From: Euborellia annulipes
Lineage: Eukaryota > Arthropoda > Insecta > Dermaptera > Anisolabididae
Direction: 5' to 3'
Assembly (NCBI GenBank): GCA_023213315.1
Contig: JAKCPI010004981.1
Coordinates: 310,001-374,000 of the forward strand
Length of the DNA: 64,000 nt
Part shown: positions 42,689 to 53,800 of the stretch, piece by piece
Position numbering within the stretch: the stretch's first letter is position 1
Layout: every line of letters starts with the position of its first letter
The notes under the pieces: generated by a model
Database searches by the model: none
Told to the model about the DNA's origin: nothing
Seen by the model: the letters and a program-made list of their open reading frames with translations, nothing else
Translations under genes and position numbers: made by a program

Positions 42689-45280
42689 ATGATGCATCTC
42701 TCACTGTTTACAATGAGTGACATCTTTAGGGTCTGCCAAGTTAATGCGCAGTCTCTCTGTGCACATATAGATGAATTTAAGCATCACTTCTCTTCGAGAG
42801 ATTTCCATCTCATTTCTGTTAGTGAGACTTGGCTTAAACCTCATATGGCCTCAAATATAGTCAAATTAGATAACTACATTTTGCATCGCTGTGATAGACT
42901 AAATAAGATGGGCGGGGGTGTGGGAGTGTACGCTTTGAATACTCTCAAAACTCGAAAGTTAACCTCTTCCTACGAATATTCTACCTCTCTAGTGGAATTT
43001 TTGATGTTGGAAATTACATTAGTGGACACTAAATTGCTTTTAATGGTAGTCTACAGACCTCCTAGGGTTGGGTTTTTCAGTGATTTAGAGCGGGCTCTTA
43101 ACAAGTATTTGCCCTTGTATTCTGAAGTAATCATTCTTGGTGATTTCAACACTGATTTTAACTCGGACTCAGCTGATAAAATCTATCTGAGCAACTTGTT
43201 CCATGCTTTGGGCCTTAGGGTGGTACCCATGGACTCGACCCATTTTACTCAGAATTCTCAATCTTGGTTGGATTTGATGATTGTCAACGATGCATTGTCT
43301 GACAAAATTGCTCTTAAAGGCCAGTATCAGGTCCCGTTTCTTTCAGCGCATGACTTAATTTTTGCAGATTTTAACATGTCTACACCACCAAGCATGCCTT
43401 CTATAGTTAATTATCGGGATTTTAAATATTTTAATCATGAAAATTTTCTCAATGAGCTGGCCGCGCATGATTTTTCTTGCATATACCAGGAAAATAGTGT
43501 TAGTGCTAAAGTTGTTTATTTAAATAACATAATCTTAGAACTTTATAATAAACATGCACCCATTAGAACCATGGTAAATAGACGTAGGCCTACTCCATGG
43601 ATAACAGCAGAAACAAAAAAACTTATAAAGAGGCGTGAGCAGCTAAGAAGGTGGGCTATAAGGACGGGCGATGCTGGGCTACACTCACAGTTCAGAGAGG
43701 CGCGCAATTTAGTAACAGCGTCAATCAGGAAAAGCAAAATATCATTTTTTGGAAGATTATTTAATGATAACAACAATGGAAGTGCCTCTTATCTCTGGCG
43801 CCAAATCTCTAAATTAGGATTGACTAAGTCTTCGGAAAAACAACCGTTGAAAATAGATGTCAATATCCTCAATAACTATTTTGTTACAGGGTGCGCCCCG
43901 CCGAATTTAAGTGAGACGGTTCTCTTTAATGATTATATTTTTGACTCTAATAGATTTTATTTCCCTCATGTGGACCCCGTGTTGCTCCTCTCCATGATGA
44001 GTAGGTCTGCGTCGGAAGCCTGTGGAGTCGATGAAATTCCCCTGAAACTAATAAAGTTATCAATTCCCTGTTTATTGCCTATACTAGTTCATATTTTTGA
44101 TGAGTCTTTGCAGAGGTCCTGCTTCCCAGATGTTTGGAAAACTTCAATTATAAGACCTATACCTAAAACATCCAATCCTAGAGAATGTAAAGATTTTCGG
44201 CCTATTTCTCTTCTTTGCACACTGTCAAAAATTTTAGAAAGGATCGTTCAATATCACCTATATGGATTCTTAGAGGAAAAGGGACTCCTGGATCCTAGGC
44301 AATCGGGGTACAAACGCTTTCATAGCACGCAATCCGCGCTCTTGAGGGTGAGCGACGATATTAGATTGGCTGTTGATAATAGGAAGTTGACTATTATGGT
44401 TCTGTTTGATTTAAGTAAGGCTTTCGACTCAGTAGATCACTTGCAGCTGATAAATTTGCTTAAGGAAATGAACATATCTAAATCTGTGATTCAGTGGTTT
44501 ATTTCATATCTGTCTGGCAGAAAGCAAAAAGTGGTTGATGGCGATGGCAACACCTCTGAACTTATTCCGGTGACGTCTGGTGTTCCTCAGGGGTCGGTAC
44601 TGGGGCCGCTTTTGTTTTCAATTTTTGTTAATGATATCGGCAGGCATTTGGTGAACTCTAGTCACCATATGTTTGCCGATGATCTCCAGATTTATATATC
44701 TAGCACGTATGAGGGGCTGGGGGATGCCATCGCCAGACTGAACGGGGACGTGGCTCGGGTGGCTAGGTGGGTTAGAGATAAAAATCTCAAACTGAATACG
44801 GGAAAAACCAAGGCAATTATTTTTGGGAGCAATGCGTTCGTTAAAAGGCTGACAAATGTGCCACCGATTGTTTTGGAGGGGAAAGTTTTGGAATATTCCA
44901 ACTCGGTGAAGAACTTGGGTGTTAAATTTGACTCAATACTGAGCTGGAAAGATCATGTCCTGGATGTGTCTAGGCGGACGTATGGCGCCCTATATAGGTT
45001 CAAAAAAAGTAAAGAATGTTTACCTTTTAACATCAGAAAGATGGTTGTAAATGCACTGATTCTGCCGCACTTCGATTACTGCTGTCTGGTGTATGGTGGA
45101 TTGTCTGGCGAGCAGAGCGGGGTCCTTGATAGGGTGTTTAATGCGTGCATTCGTTTTATATTTGATATACCGATGGACCACCACATAACGCCCTATTATA
45201 ATAAACTAAAATGGCTCAAATTAAAAAAAAAGAAGAGAATATTTCATGGGGTGTTGTGTGTTTGGTGTACTAAAAAATAG
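42689..45280 (+). CDS. CR1/Jockey-group LINE ORF2: AP endonuclease plus reverse transcriptase
   Basis: The 863-codon frame begins with an AP-type endonuclease: N19 in QVNAQSL, E46 in SVSETWL, VVYRPP, the GDFNTDF motif and the SAHD near residue 230. Reverse transcriptase follows with DFRPISLLCTLSKILERIV, DLSKAFDSVDH (D574), GVPQGSVLGPLLFSIFVNDI and the catalytic FADD at 662-665. All catalytic motifs are intact. ATGs at 42689, 42692 and 42713 all precede the nuclease, so the true start is unclear. The frame shifts just after a poly-A stretch (45222-45235). Restriction to the CR1/L2/Jockey cluster is by motif spelling; I cannot separate the clades without a tree. Confidence 0.93.
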   Translation: MMHLSLFTMSDIFRVCQVNAQSLCAHIDEFKHHFSSRDFHLISVSETWLKPHMASNIVKLDNYILHRCDRLNKMGGGVGVYALNTLKTRKLTSSYEYSTSLVEFLMLEITLVDTKLLLMVVYRPPRVGFFSDLERALNKYLPLYSEVIILGDFNTDFNSDSADKIYLSNLFHALGLRVVPMDSTHFTQNSQSWLDLMIVNDALSDKIALKGQYQVPFLSAHDLIFADFNMSTPPSMPSIVNYRDFKYFNHENFLNELAAHDFSCIYQENSVSAKVVYLNNIILELYNKHAPIRTMVNRRRPTPWITAETKKLIKRREQLRRWAIRTGDAGLHSQFREARNLVTASIRKSKISFFGRLFNDNNNGSASYLWRQISKLGLTKSSEKQPLKIDVNILNNYFVTGCAPPNLSETVLFNDYIFDSNRFYFPHVDPVLLLSMMSRSASEACGVDEIPLKLIKLSIPCLLPILVHIFDESLQRSCFPDVWKTSIIRPIPKTSNPRECKDFRPISLLCTLSKILERIVQYHLYGFLEEKGLLDPRQSGYKRFHSTQSALLRVSDDIRLAVDNRKLTIMVLFDLSKAFDSVDHLQLINLLKEMNISKSVIQWFISYLSGRKQKVVDGDGNTSELIPVTSGVPQGSVLGPLLFSIFVNDIGRHLVNSSHHMFADDLQIYISSTYEGLGDAIARLNGDVARVARWVRDKNLKLNTGKTKAIIFGSNAFVKRLTNVPPIVLEGKVLEYSNSVKNLGVKFDSILSWKDHVLDVSRRTYGALYRFKKSKECLPFNIRKMVVNALILPHFDYCCLVYGGLSGEQSGVLDRVFNACIRFIFDIPMDHHITPYYNKLKWLKLKKKKRIFHGVLCVWCTKK

Positions 45281-45660
45281 ACAACCGCAGTATTTATATG
45301 AAAGCTACACTTTTGCACTGAGGGGGTGGAGTGAGTTCGAGGATGTGTCCGCTTGATCTGCGGATGCCCATACACAGGACTGCAACGTACGACGCATCCT
45401 TCCTGGTGGCATCCGTAAGGTTGTGGAACGGGATTCCTTTGGAGATCAGGTCGGCGGGTAGTTTGAGTTTGTTTAAGCTTAAATACCATCGATATCTTTT
45501 AGAGGAGCAGGAGCTTTCGTAATAAATGGCGGATGAGGAGGCGGCGCTTAGCAGGAGATTATATTTTGTGTATAAAATTGTTAAACTTTTATGCTCTAGG
45601 AGGCTACTTACTGCCTCAGAGCAAATAAAAATTTTTTCTTTCTTTCTTTCTTTCTCTCTC
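45281..45660 (+). pseudogene. Frameshifted C-terminus and 3' end of the LINE
   Basis: The usual C-terminal region continues in two other frames: QPQYLYESYTFALRGWSEFE (about 45280-45340), then MCPLDLRMPIHRTATYDASF and VRLWNGIPLEIRSAGSLSLF ending at 45522. That implies two indels. The 3' untranslated part ends GCAAATAAAAATTTTTTC followed by (TTTC)n at 45637-45657, an expected tail for a CR1-type element. The ORF was probably open until recently. Confidence 0.85.
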
Positions 45661-45780
45661 GTGTGTTTATTTTTTTTTATAGTGTGTTGTTATTTGTGCA
45701 AATAAGAGGTTGGGTATAATTTAGAAATTCCTTTTCAACGATCCATGTATTAATGTCAAAGTCCTAAATATATTAATGAC

Positions 45781-46454
45781 CATAGGCGTAGCCAGAAATT
45801 TTCGATGGGGGGGTTTCAGGATGATTTCTCCCCCTCCTCCCTACTAATAGGGCAGTATAGGGCGTCTAATGAAATATATAACTAGCCAATCCGCCCTCCT
45901 GGACCCCCTTCGGTTTGGCTCGGGCCCGCCCTTTCTTAATTAAGTGCCACAATTTTTCATTCAACTCGTTTCAGGCAATAAAAAATGCAACCCTCACATC
46001 TTTAAGAATTTTAGATATATTCTTATTATAGCGGAGTTTCTGCCTGTTTTGTTTCTCTTGATCCGAGTTCTATCTCAGATCTCTAAAAGAAAATAAAAAA
46101 AATAATAAAAAATTTAATTATATAATAATTTTTATTATTTTTCATTTGAGGGATTTAATCAATTTTAGCAAGCTTTAATTTTTTAAAAAGCACTACAAAA
46201 ATCAATTGTTTTCAATGGGAAAATTCTGAATTTTCTCGAATTTTTTGACTTTCCTTTAAAAAAATTATTTTATTTTATTTTTTTTTTTTAACTAGGGAAA
46301 ATTATTATATTTTTACTTTCTCTTACCCTATATATGAAATATATATAGAGAGAAAGTATTGATTGTATTATAGAGCTTAAATATCTAGTCATGGCTTGGG
46401 TCCAATGGGGGGGGGGTTTGAACCCCCAAATCCCCCCCCGTGGCTACGCCTATG
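45781..46454. mobile_element. hAT-like MITE (ends CATAGGCGTAGCCAG), 8-bp duplication TTAATGAC
   Basis: TTAATGAC occurs at 45773-45780 and 46455-46462. The surrounding sequence is duplicated at about 51640-51780, where the element is absent and a single TTAATGAC remains (51692-51699 region). The interior includes a short R1 terminus (ACTTTCTCTTACCC, 46315) and a GC-rich repeat fragment. Confidence 0.92.
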
Positions 46455-46540
46455 TTAATGACAATATATGTAAATGCAAATTATTAGCCATAAATAAATG
46501 TTAGTCTCGTTTGTAGAGTTCTACATTTCCATGTAAAGTC

Positions 46541-47560
46541 TGCAGTGACGACGCTACGGGGGAGGGGGGCTGAAATTATATAGCTAATATAACCTTCTTA
46601 TTAATTTTTTTTTAATTTTTCTCTTCTGACAAATGTCTCCTCTATCTCTTCTCGTATCTCCACTCTTTCCTTACAAAAACTTAGCTAATTGTTATATTGA
46701 TAAATAACACAGGGGAACAGGCAGAATTTGTTGCCAGGAAATTTGAAGCTATTCCTGGGTGTTTGTGTGGCGCTGTTTCCAAAAATGCCATCACTTTTAC
46801 CCCATCACTTCTAGTTTTAGAGCAATAGAGAAAATTAAATTTTAATAAAAAATGTGCTCTAAAGCTGTTCTAATTTTGAATTACCTAGATTTTTTCGAGG
46901 CGACTCCTCAAAAATATGCAGATAGATGAATTACATAGAAATAAAAAGTTTCAATCCAATTGGAGGTGATTTACTGGCGCAAAACACGGCTAAAAGTTTA
47001 GAAAAATCGAATTTTTTCAGTTTTTTTTTTATAACTTTGGACACCCCTAATACAAGTTTTTCCACCCTTGAATAAAAAAACATATTTTTACGATATTTTA
47101 TTTCCAAAAATCACCCATTCGTGAAAATCTGTTAATATTTAACGAAATTATAAATACAAATAAAATACCCCGGCAAACAAAAAAAAAATCTCTTTTTTGT
47201 TCCCCTGTGTAATCTAGCCCATTTTTATTTAGTATAAAATATAAGTTGCTAGGTACATTAAGTTCAATACTGATTATCAATTTAAATATTAATATATATT
47301 TTTTATATTTCCAGGGGTTCATCTCGATTTCTGCATGCCAGCCATTGCATATGCGACGTTCCAGTGGAGCCTTGAAGTCAACCAACTGGTGAGTTTGATC
47401 AAATTTTATATTTCATTTTTTAATTTCAAATACAAAGCTCATTACATCCTACAATTTGTTTTTTTTTTTTTATTTGGTTAAGGTCTTTTTCGTCATCTAA
47501 GGCCATTTAGAAACCATCCCTGTTTATTTCAAATGATTAGTAGCCAATTCAAATGTAAAA
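46541..47560 (+). repeat. Segmental duplicate carrying unit D1 (pair with 51770-52640)
   Basis: GTAAAGTCTGCAGTG, then ATAACACAGGGGAAC, TTGAAGCTATTCCTGGGTGT and the region up to and beyond exon D are shared with 51770-52640. Identity extends through introns, so these are block duplications rather than exon-only conservation. Confidence 0.7.
47315..47388 (+). other. Exon-like unit D1
   Basis: The acceptor is TATTTCCAG and the donor CTG|GTGAGT, 74 bp. It contains TTCATCTCGATTTCTGCATG and ends AGTCAACCAACTG. D2 (52431-52506) preserves both borders but has a small deletion and a compensating insertion, so codons are not conserved. Confidence 0.55.
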
Positions 47561-47663
47561 TTTATTATGTTCTTTTCCCTATACTTCACTAACAAGAACC
47601 TATGATAGGTAAAATTAATAATTAAAACAATCATCAGTATAAAACATAGTAAAGTACTTAGGT

Positions 47664-47989
47664 CAGCGTTTTCCAAACTGTGAGGCGCGCCTTCATAGGG
47701 AGACGCGGACTAGTCTAAGGGGAGGGGCGAATATTGGCCACCAATTCAATTTTCCAAATGATTGCTAGTTTTATAAATAAAATAATAAAATAATTTAGAA
47801 GATACTGTGACGGAGTTTTTAATTAAATAAATATGATTAAATAAAAAAAAATATTTTTTTATAAATTTATATTTTTTAGTATTAAAAATTTTTGTTTTTG
47901 TATTATTTTATTAAATGTGTGGGGAGGGGGTGTCATACGATTAAATATTTTTAAGGGAGGCGTTGTAACATAAAGTTTGGAAACCACTA
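47664..47989. mobile_element. hAT-like MITE (ends CAGCGTTTTCCAAACTG)
   Basis: It matches 2412-2698: ends TTTTCCAAACTGTGAGGCGC and GTTTGGAAACCACT, and a shared interior (GCGGACTAGTCTAA). No clean target duplication. Confidence 0.7.
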
Positions 47990-48118
47990 AAGTAAGACTC
48001 ATTCTAGAAAATTATACTATGTGTAAAACCCAAAGGCGGATCCAGGGAGGTTTTTCAGGGTTTTAATTTTTTTCTGACTAGACGTGAAGCTCGCCGAAGG
48101 AGATAGAATTGTTAATTA

Positions 48119-49069
48119 CACTGTTCAACAAAATGAAACTTTTTTCTGGCCCGGAGATTCAGATTCCTTCAGATTCTTAAGTAAAATGACCTCCTGAATC
48201 CAAATATGGCCTTCGTTTTCCCCCACCACGTACCGTTTCCCCCTACTTATTTCCACCCCTTTTCGTTAATTATAGGGCCACCAAAAAAATTTGGAGGGAT
48301 GAAAAGGAATATTTTAGCCTTAAAATTTCTTCAGAAGGTCTAAAGAAGTGAAAAGTCAAAAAACATTAACATTTGGATCCAAGGGGGGATGTGGGGGAGG
48401 ATTTTGTCCCTTAAAATGCAAAAAAATCATTAAAAATGATCAATTTTTTCTGATTTTTTCACAATTTTTTCACTGATTTTCTACATATTCCATCTTACAG
48501 ATCCACCTCACCCTTCCTTAAACATCCCTCAACTAAAAAAAAATATATAGGACAAAGCGGGTGGGGTGGCGATTCCGAAGCCCTTGCAAGAAGATGGAAG
48601 ATTCACAGCTCAGTTGGTCAAATTGGCAAATATGCGGCTAACTTTCATTTTTTTGGGTTGTTCTTTACAAATTTAAACTTAAATATACGATTCTTCTTAT
48701 TTTTTTTTTTATTAAAGGGGAAATATTTTTATTAAAAATTTGGGTTTGGGGGGGGGGGGGGGGGGGGGGGCATTTTAAGGGGCAAAATCCTCCCCCACAT
48801 CCCCCCTTGGATCCAAATGTTGATGTTTTTAAACTTTTCACTTCTCTAGACCTTCTGAAGAAATGTTAAGGCTAAAATATTCCTTTTCATCCCACCAAAT
48901 ATTTTTGGTGGCCCTATAATTAACGAAAAGGGGTGGAAATAAGTAGGGGGCTACCCCCCGAAAACGGTACGTGATGGCGGAAAACGAAGGTCATATTTGG
49001 ATTCAGGAGGTCATTTTACTTAAGAATCTGAAGGAATTTTCTCGGGGCTTTTTTTCTTGTAGCACAGTG
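48119..49069. mobile_element. Foldback element with about 300-bp inverted arms (ends CACTGT)
   Basis: Arms 48119-48420 and 48775-49069 are inverted (CATTTGGATCCAAGGGGGGA, GGCCCTATAATTAACGAAAA, AATCTGAAGGAATTTTCTC). The loop holds AT-rich DNA and the longest poly-G of the window (48746-48770). The ends are CACTGTTCAACAA and the complement of TTGTAGCACAGTG. No ORF. Confidence 0.8.
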
Positions 49070-49370
49070 TTATTTTATTTATTAAGATTGGATTAGGGGT
49101 TGAAAAATTGAAAAAAAATCTTTTTTTTAATTTTTTTTTTTAGCTAAATCGAAGCCAAATAAATAGAAAACATTCAAAAAATAGCGTTGATTATTATTTT
49201 ATTATATTAAGGGTTGATTAGGAATGATGAAGGGTTGATTATTTAAGAAAGGCCTTGGAATATTCCAAATCACTTGTTGACATTCTTTTCCTGTTAGATT
49301 AGAGCAAAATGTATTTTTTTACTTTTAATAAAAAGGGAATTGTTATTTTCATCTATTTATTCCTACACAG

Positions 49371-49526
49371 AGAGAGAGAGTCGAGTTCTCGTTCAGTCGA
49401 GTTGGTGGCTTGCTGGCAGGCGCTTGCTCTGTTTTTGTGTTTTAAGTGATTTAAAGTGAATAATTAATATAGTGTAACCCACCCTGGCCACTCCGTCAAC
49501 ACACCCTCTTGAGAGTCTTATTTAAG
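49371..49526 (+). other. Candidate first or internal noncoding exon
   Basis: A less AT-rich segment ends at AAG|GTAATT. It could be internal (acceptor CCTACACAG at 49362-49370) or start at the initiator-like TTCAGTCG at 49392-49399. All frames are stopped or short. It precedes B4 and D2 and could start a transcript of the downstream units. Confidence 0.35.
49393..49398 (+). promoter_or_regulatory. Arthropod-type initiator-like site TCAGTC
   Basis: It matches the TCAGTY initiator consensus, with +1 expected at the A at 49395. No TATA box is visible about 30 bp upstream. A short motif of this kind arises by chance often, so support comes only from its position at the edge of an exon-like segment. 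Confidence 0.25.
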
Positions 49527-49708
49527 GTAATTATTATGCATTTTATCGTTGAAAGAAAAATGATAGAAACAAATAATTTGACTGCGAAAAACGATTCTTT
49601 TGAATATGAAACTAAATATTTTGCATTTCACTAAGGGTGAGGGGAATAGAAGCTGTTGAAAGGGGGAGGAGGAGTGTAGTTGTCGTGTTGTTAATTTGTC
49701 ATCATTGG

Positions 49709-49942
49709 TGTAGCCAGAAATTTTTAATGGGGGGGGATCAAGAAATTTTTTTCAAAAATTTAAGATTATTTTAGGGTATTTATAAATCATTTTGGTATTT
49801 TTTTTTAGCTAGAGTAAATTATTATATTTTACTTTCTTTTACCCTAAATGAAATATAATTTGTATTAAATATCTATTCATGGCTTGGGTGCCATGGGGGA
49901 GGGGGGTTTGAACCCCCAAATCTCCCCGCTGGCTACGCCTAT
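49709..49942. mobile_element. MITE of the CATAGGCGTAGCC family
   Basis: CATTGGTGTAGCCAGAAATT at the left and GCTGGCTACGCCTATG at the right, with G and C runs just inside. It contains an R1 terminus-like string (ACTTTCTTTTACCC). Confidence 0.7.
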
Positions 49943-50932
49943 GGTTCGCATTGAAAAAAAAATTAGTTTTTTTTTTTACACTCACACTTATACTTTTACT
50001 CATTTCAAATTAAAATAATTATTTATAAATGTATTCAAATTATTTTGAGAATAATTTCGCTGGCATTTCCTTAAAGGGGGTGGGGAGTTATGAAGGCATT
50101 AACCAGGGGGGTTAATGCCCCATCCCCTATAATGCATAAAGATATTAATGTTTTTTAATACTTTTACTAAAAAATAAGTGCATTCCGTTCGAGTTAAAAT
50201 TTATATTCAATATTTAGCAAATAGCTTAGTGGGGTAGAAACATTTTAATGTCTTTCTAAAATTTCTTATTACTGGGGCGGAATAAATTTTTGAGAATTTC
50301 GAAACTCTCTTAAACAGATAATAATAACACTGGGTAACTTAGGAACCCTTCGAATCCCTTGCAGAATTATGTTAGGGTAATGAAAACTTTCATATATCAT
50401 ATTGATAAGTAAAAGTAAATTTCAATTTTCTGTCTTAAAATATATTACTTAGGGTATATAAAATTATCCAAATTTTTAGATTTAATGAATTCGTGTACCC
50501 AAGGGGAAGAGTGAGATTATCAGAGCTGTAATTCACCCCTTCTGATAAATAAAATAGTATTTTTATTTAAAAATGAAATTTAAAATACTAATACAAAATT
50601 ATATTTTTTTTTTTACATATAAGGAAATTGATTACTCTCTCTCCCTCCTCACTCTTCACCCCTATTGCACAGAACTTAGCTAATAATTGAAAATATAAAT
50701 TCTTAAACTTTTATCTCTCGTCAATGATATAAATAATAACTGTGATTAACATTTCGTTTTCAAACTATATTATAATTTTTTATAATGTTAACAGAGGGTG
50801 GTAAGGTGTTTACGTTTTCCCATTCTAATTAATATATTATTATCATTTTTTATTTTTTTGTAAACTCTCTCTTTCTACAAACAAACACGAATCATATTTA
50901 ATAAGAAAAAAAATAATTTTTATTTGTTACAG

Positions 50933-51022
50933 GGGTGTCTATTGCTAGAGGTCGACTTCTCCCTTCACCCTCGACCTTCTCGCTCAAGCATCCCCATGTC
51001 AGCGTACTTCTCTCTGCAATAA
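50933..51022 (+). other. Exon-like unit B4
   Basis: The acceptor is ATTTGTTACAG and the donor AATAA|GTGAGT, 90 bp. It starts GGGTGTCTATTGCTAGAGGT. The donor and following intron (TTCTGACAATCAAATTTTTT) are duplicated without the exon at 53818-54060. A partial exon copy without an acceptor is seen at 51255-51328. Confidence 0.5.
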
Positions 51023-51380
51023 GTGAGTTCTGACAATCAAATTTTTTAATCTTATAATTTCATATCACAAATAATAATTTCATTTTCCTGGGATTCTCTC
51101 TATTTTAATATCTCGAGTATAACAACCCCCTCAGTTTATAATATTTGAATATCATTTAAATTTATAAAAATCTCCCCCTCTCTCTTTTTTGATTCGGCTC
51201 CCAACAGTTCTTATAAATTCTCTAGGAACATTCTGACATAGAAAAATATTTCCCTCCTTTCATCATCGACCTTCTCGCTCAAACTACCCCATCTCAGGGT
51301 ACTTGGAGCCTGCCTCTCTGCAATAGATGCTCGAGTATAACAACCCCCTCATTTTATAATATTTAAATTTAAACCAATTC

Positions 51381-51551
51381 GATATTTATTAAAAATATAT
51401 TAATACTCTACAACGTTTTCAACTGCTTATTCTAGAGCCGTTATCAAGAACTGTGCACTTGCTCCGACTCAAGTGAACTTCAGTGCTTGATAACGGCTGC
51501 AGAATAACCAGATGAAACGTTGTACAGTATTTATATATTTTTAATAAATAT
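51381..51551. repeat. Small foldback with hammerhead-related motifs
   Basis: The arms around a centre near 51467 read, outward, CTTGATAACGGCT...GAAACGTTGTAC (plus) and CTTGATAACGGCT...GAAAACGTTG (minus). The arrangement CTTGATAA, hairpin, GAAAC resembles a decayed hammerhead core, but the CTGATGA box is not intact. The outer arms are AT-rich (AATATATTAATACTC). Confidence 0.5.
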
Positions 51552-52430
51552 TTAATACAAAAATGTGGTCTATAATTAAAAATTCTCCTAATAAACCTAG
51601 AGAAATAATTAACTTTCGAAAATACTCTACTTATAATTTAGAAATTCCTTTTTAACAATCCATATTTTAATGTTAAAGTCTTAAATATATTAATGACAAT
51701 ATATGTAAATACAAATTATTAGTCATACATAAATATTAGTCTCGTTCCAGAGTTCTACATTTCCATGTAAAGTCTGCAGTGCCGGCGCTACGGGGGGGGG
51801 GGGCTGAAATTATATAGCTTATATAACATATATAAACTTAATTATTAATCTTATTTTATTTTTTTTTTAATTGTTCTCATATTGATAAATAACACAGGGG
51901 AACTGTGATTTTGTTGCCAGGGTATTTGAAGCTATTCCTGGGTGTTTGTGTGGCGCTGATTCCAAAAATGCCATCAATTCTAGTTCTAGAGCTATAGAGA
52001 AAATTAAATAAAATATGCAGATAAATGAATTACATAGAAATATAAAGTTTCAGTCCAATCTGAGGTGATTTACTGGCGCAAAACACGCCTAAAAGTTTAG
52101 GGAAATTGAATTTTTTCAGTTTTTTTTTTTTTTAACTTTGGACACCCCTAATACAAGTTTTTCCATCTTTGAATTAGAAAAAAAAAAAAAAAAACATATT
52201 TTTACGATATTGTCTTGTTGTTTAGCTTTTCAAAAATCACTTATTCGTGACAATCTGATAATATTTAACGAAATTATAAGTACAATTACCCCGGCAACAA
52301 AAAAAAAAAATGTCTTTTGTTCCCCTGTGCAATCTAGCTCATTTTTATTTAACATAATATATAAGCTGATAGGTACATTATTTTTAATATTAATTATCAA
52401 TTTAATATTAATATTTATTTATATTTTCAG

Positions 52431-52506
52431 GGTTTCATCTCGATTTCTGCATGCCAGCGCATATACGACGTCCCAGTGGAGATTGCCTTAAGAAGTCAAC
52501 CAACTG
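52431..52506 (+). other. Exon-like unit D2
   Basis: The acceptor is ATATTTTCAG and the donor CTG|GTGAGT, 76 bp. It is homologous to D1, with flanks conserved on both sides. Confidence 0.55.
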
Positions 52507-52981
52507 GTGAGTTTGTTCACATTTTATATTTCAGTTTTAATTTCAAAGCAGAAAGCCCATTACATCCTACAAGTTGCTTTTTTTTTATTTGGTTAAGGTA
52601 TTTTTCGGCATCTAAGGCCATTTAGACCCATTTAAATTCCTATCTTAAATATTCACGTCAAGACAAAATCAAAAAGGTAAAATAAATCAGACACTCTGAT
52701 TCCTCGGGGTCACCAAGGAAGGACTAAGGGGAGTGAGGAGATAGATGTTAAATTTATCTTTGTTTCTAAAATTTATTATATCTTGAACCTCAATCATCTA
52801 TTTTAAAAAAATTTAGCAGCCAAAATTTCAGCCCGTGCCTTTTGTTCACTTGTAAATTTTTTGGGGAAGGTTTTCAAACAATAATATTTTATATATAGGA
52901 TGAGAAAGTAAAAAATACATAAGAGAATAAAAAATTCAAATCACCCAAAAAAATAAATTTTTAAAATATCGGGATAATAAT

Positions 52982-53800
52982 AAAGAGAGATTGATTAAAT
53001 TGTGTCATCTGTCAAAGTTCCTCAGCATAAATCTATTCATATTTTAAAATTCACTATTGGGATTTGTCATCAACGATTATATAAAATTATATTTAACAAA
53101 TGTGTGAGTATGTTTAGTCAAATCCGAATTGAGGTATTGAATATTAATATCTTATTTAAATGAATAGATCTCGAAAATTATTTAAATAAAATAAAATACA
53201 GGGTTATCAAAAGAAATTTCAATTAGCCTACTCGATTTTCTTTTCTACAGAATTTTAACTCTTTAAAGATGTTGCATCCTCCTTAGGTATTTATTCAATT
53301 TAAGGGTGTATGGTCTTTTAAAAATAATTTAAATTTAGGAACTGGGAAAAAAATTCAAATTGAAATTTTAATCATGAAAATTATTTTTTTATTAGAATTT
53401 TAAGATTGGAGAGCAAAGGGCCCGGGCCCCGGGGATATAGTCCCTCCTCTGTCTGCGGCTGGGTTGTGAGAGAACACTTTGAGGGGTGCTAGTCGATTTA
53501 TAGAAATCTCTCTAAAATTTTATCTTTTTTACTTTCTTTACGCGATATATCAACTACTTGAAAATTTCAAAACGTGAAATGGAGCAAACTTTTTTTTTGG
53601 CAGACAGCTCATAGGGGGTGCGAGAGTAAAGATAGGAGTATATAACTATATCAGATAATCAAACAAATATTGCCTCCTCCTTTGAAGTTTATTAATAAGG
53701 AATCCTTTTTAAGGGGGGTTTGATTAAAATATTCCTATATACTGTAATTAAAAAGAATATTTGGAAAAAGGATTAAGGAATAAATAAAACAATTATTTAA
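52982..53800 (+). repeat. Segmental duplicate, copy 2 (pair with 36451-37205)
   Basis: This is a direct copy with indels. Its 3' end switches at about 53818 to a copy of 51022-51260, so this block is a mosaic of two source regions. Confidence 0.7.

Noticed and set aside
42103..42720. 205-codon ORF overlapping the LINE start, considered as LINE ORF1
   Set aside because: It runs through a CT microsatellite, has no zinc-knuckle or coiled-coil motif, and its composition looks like untranslated sequence.
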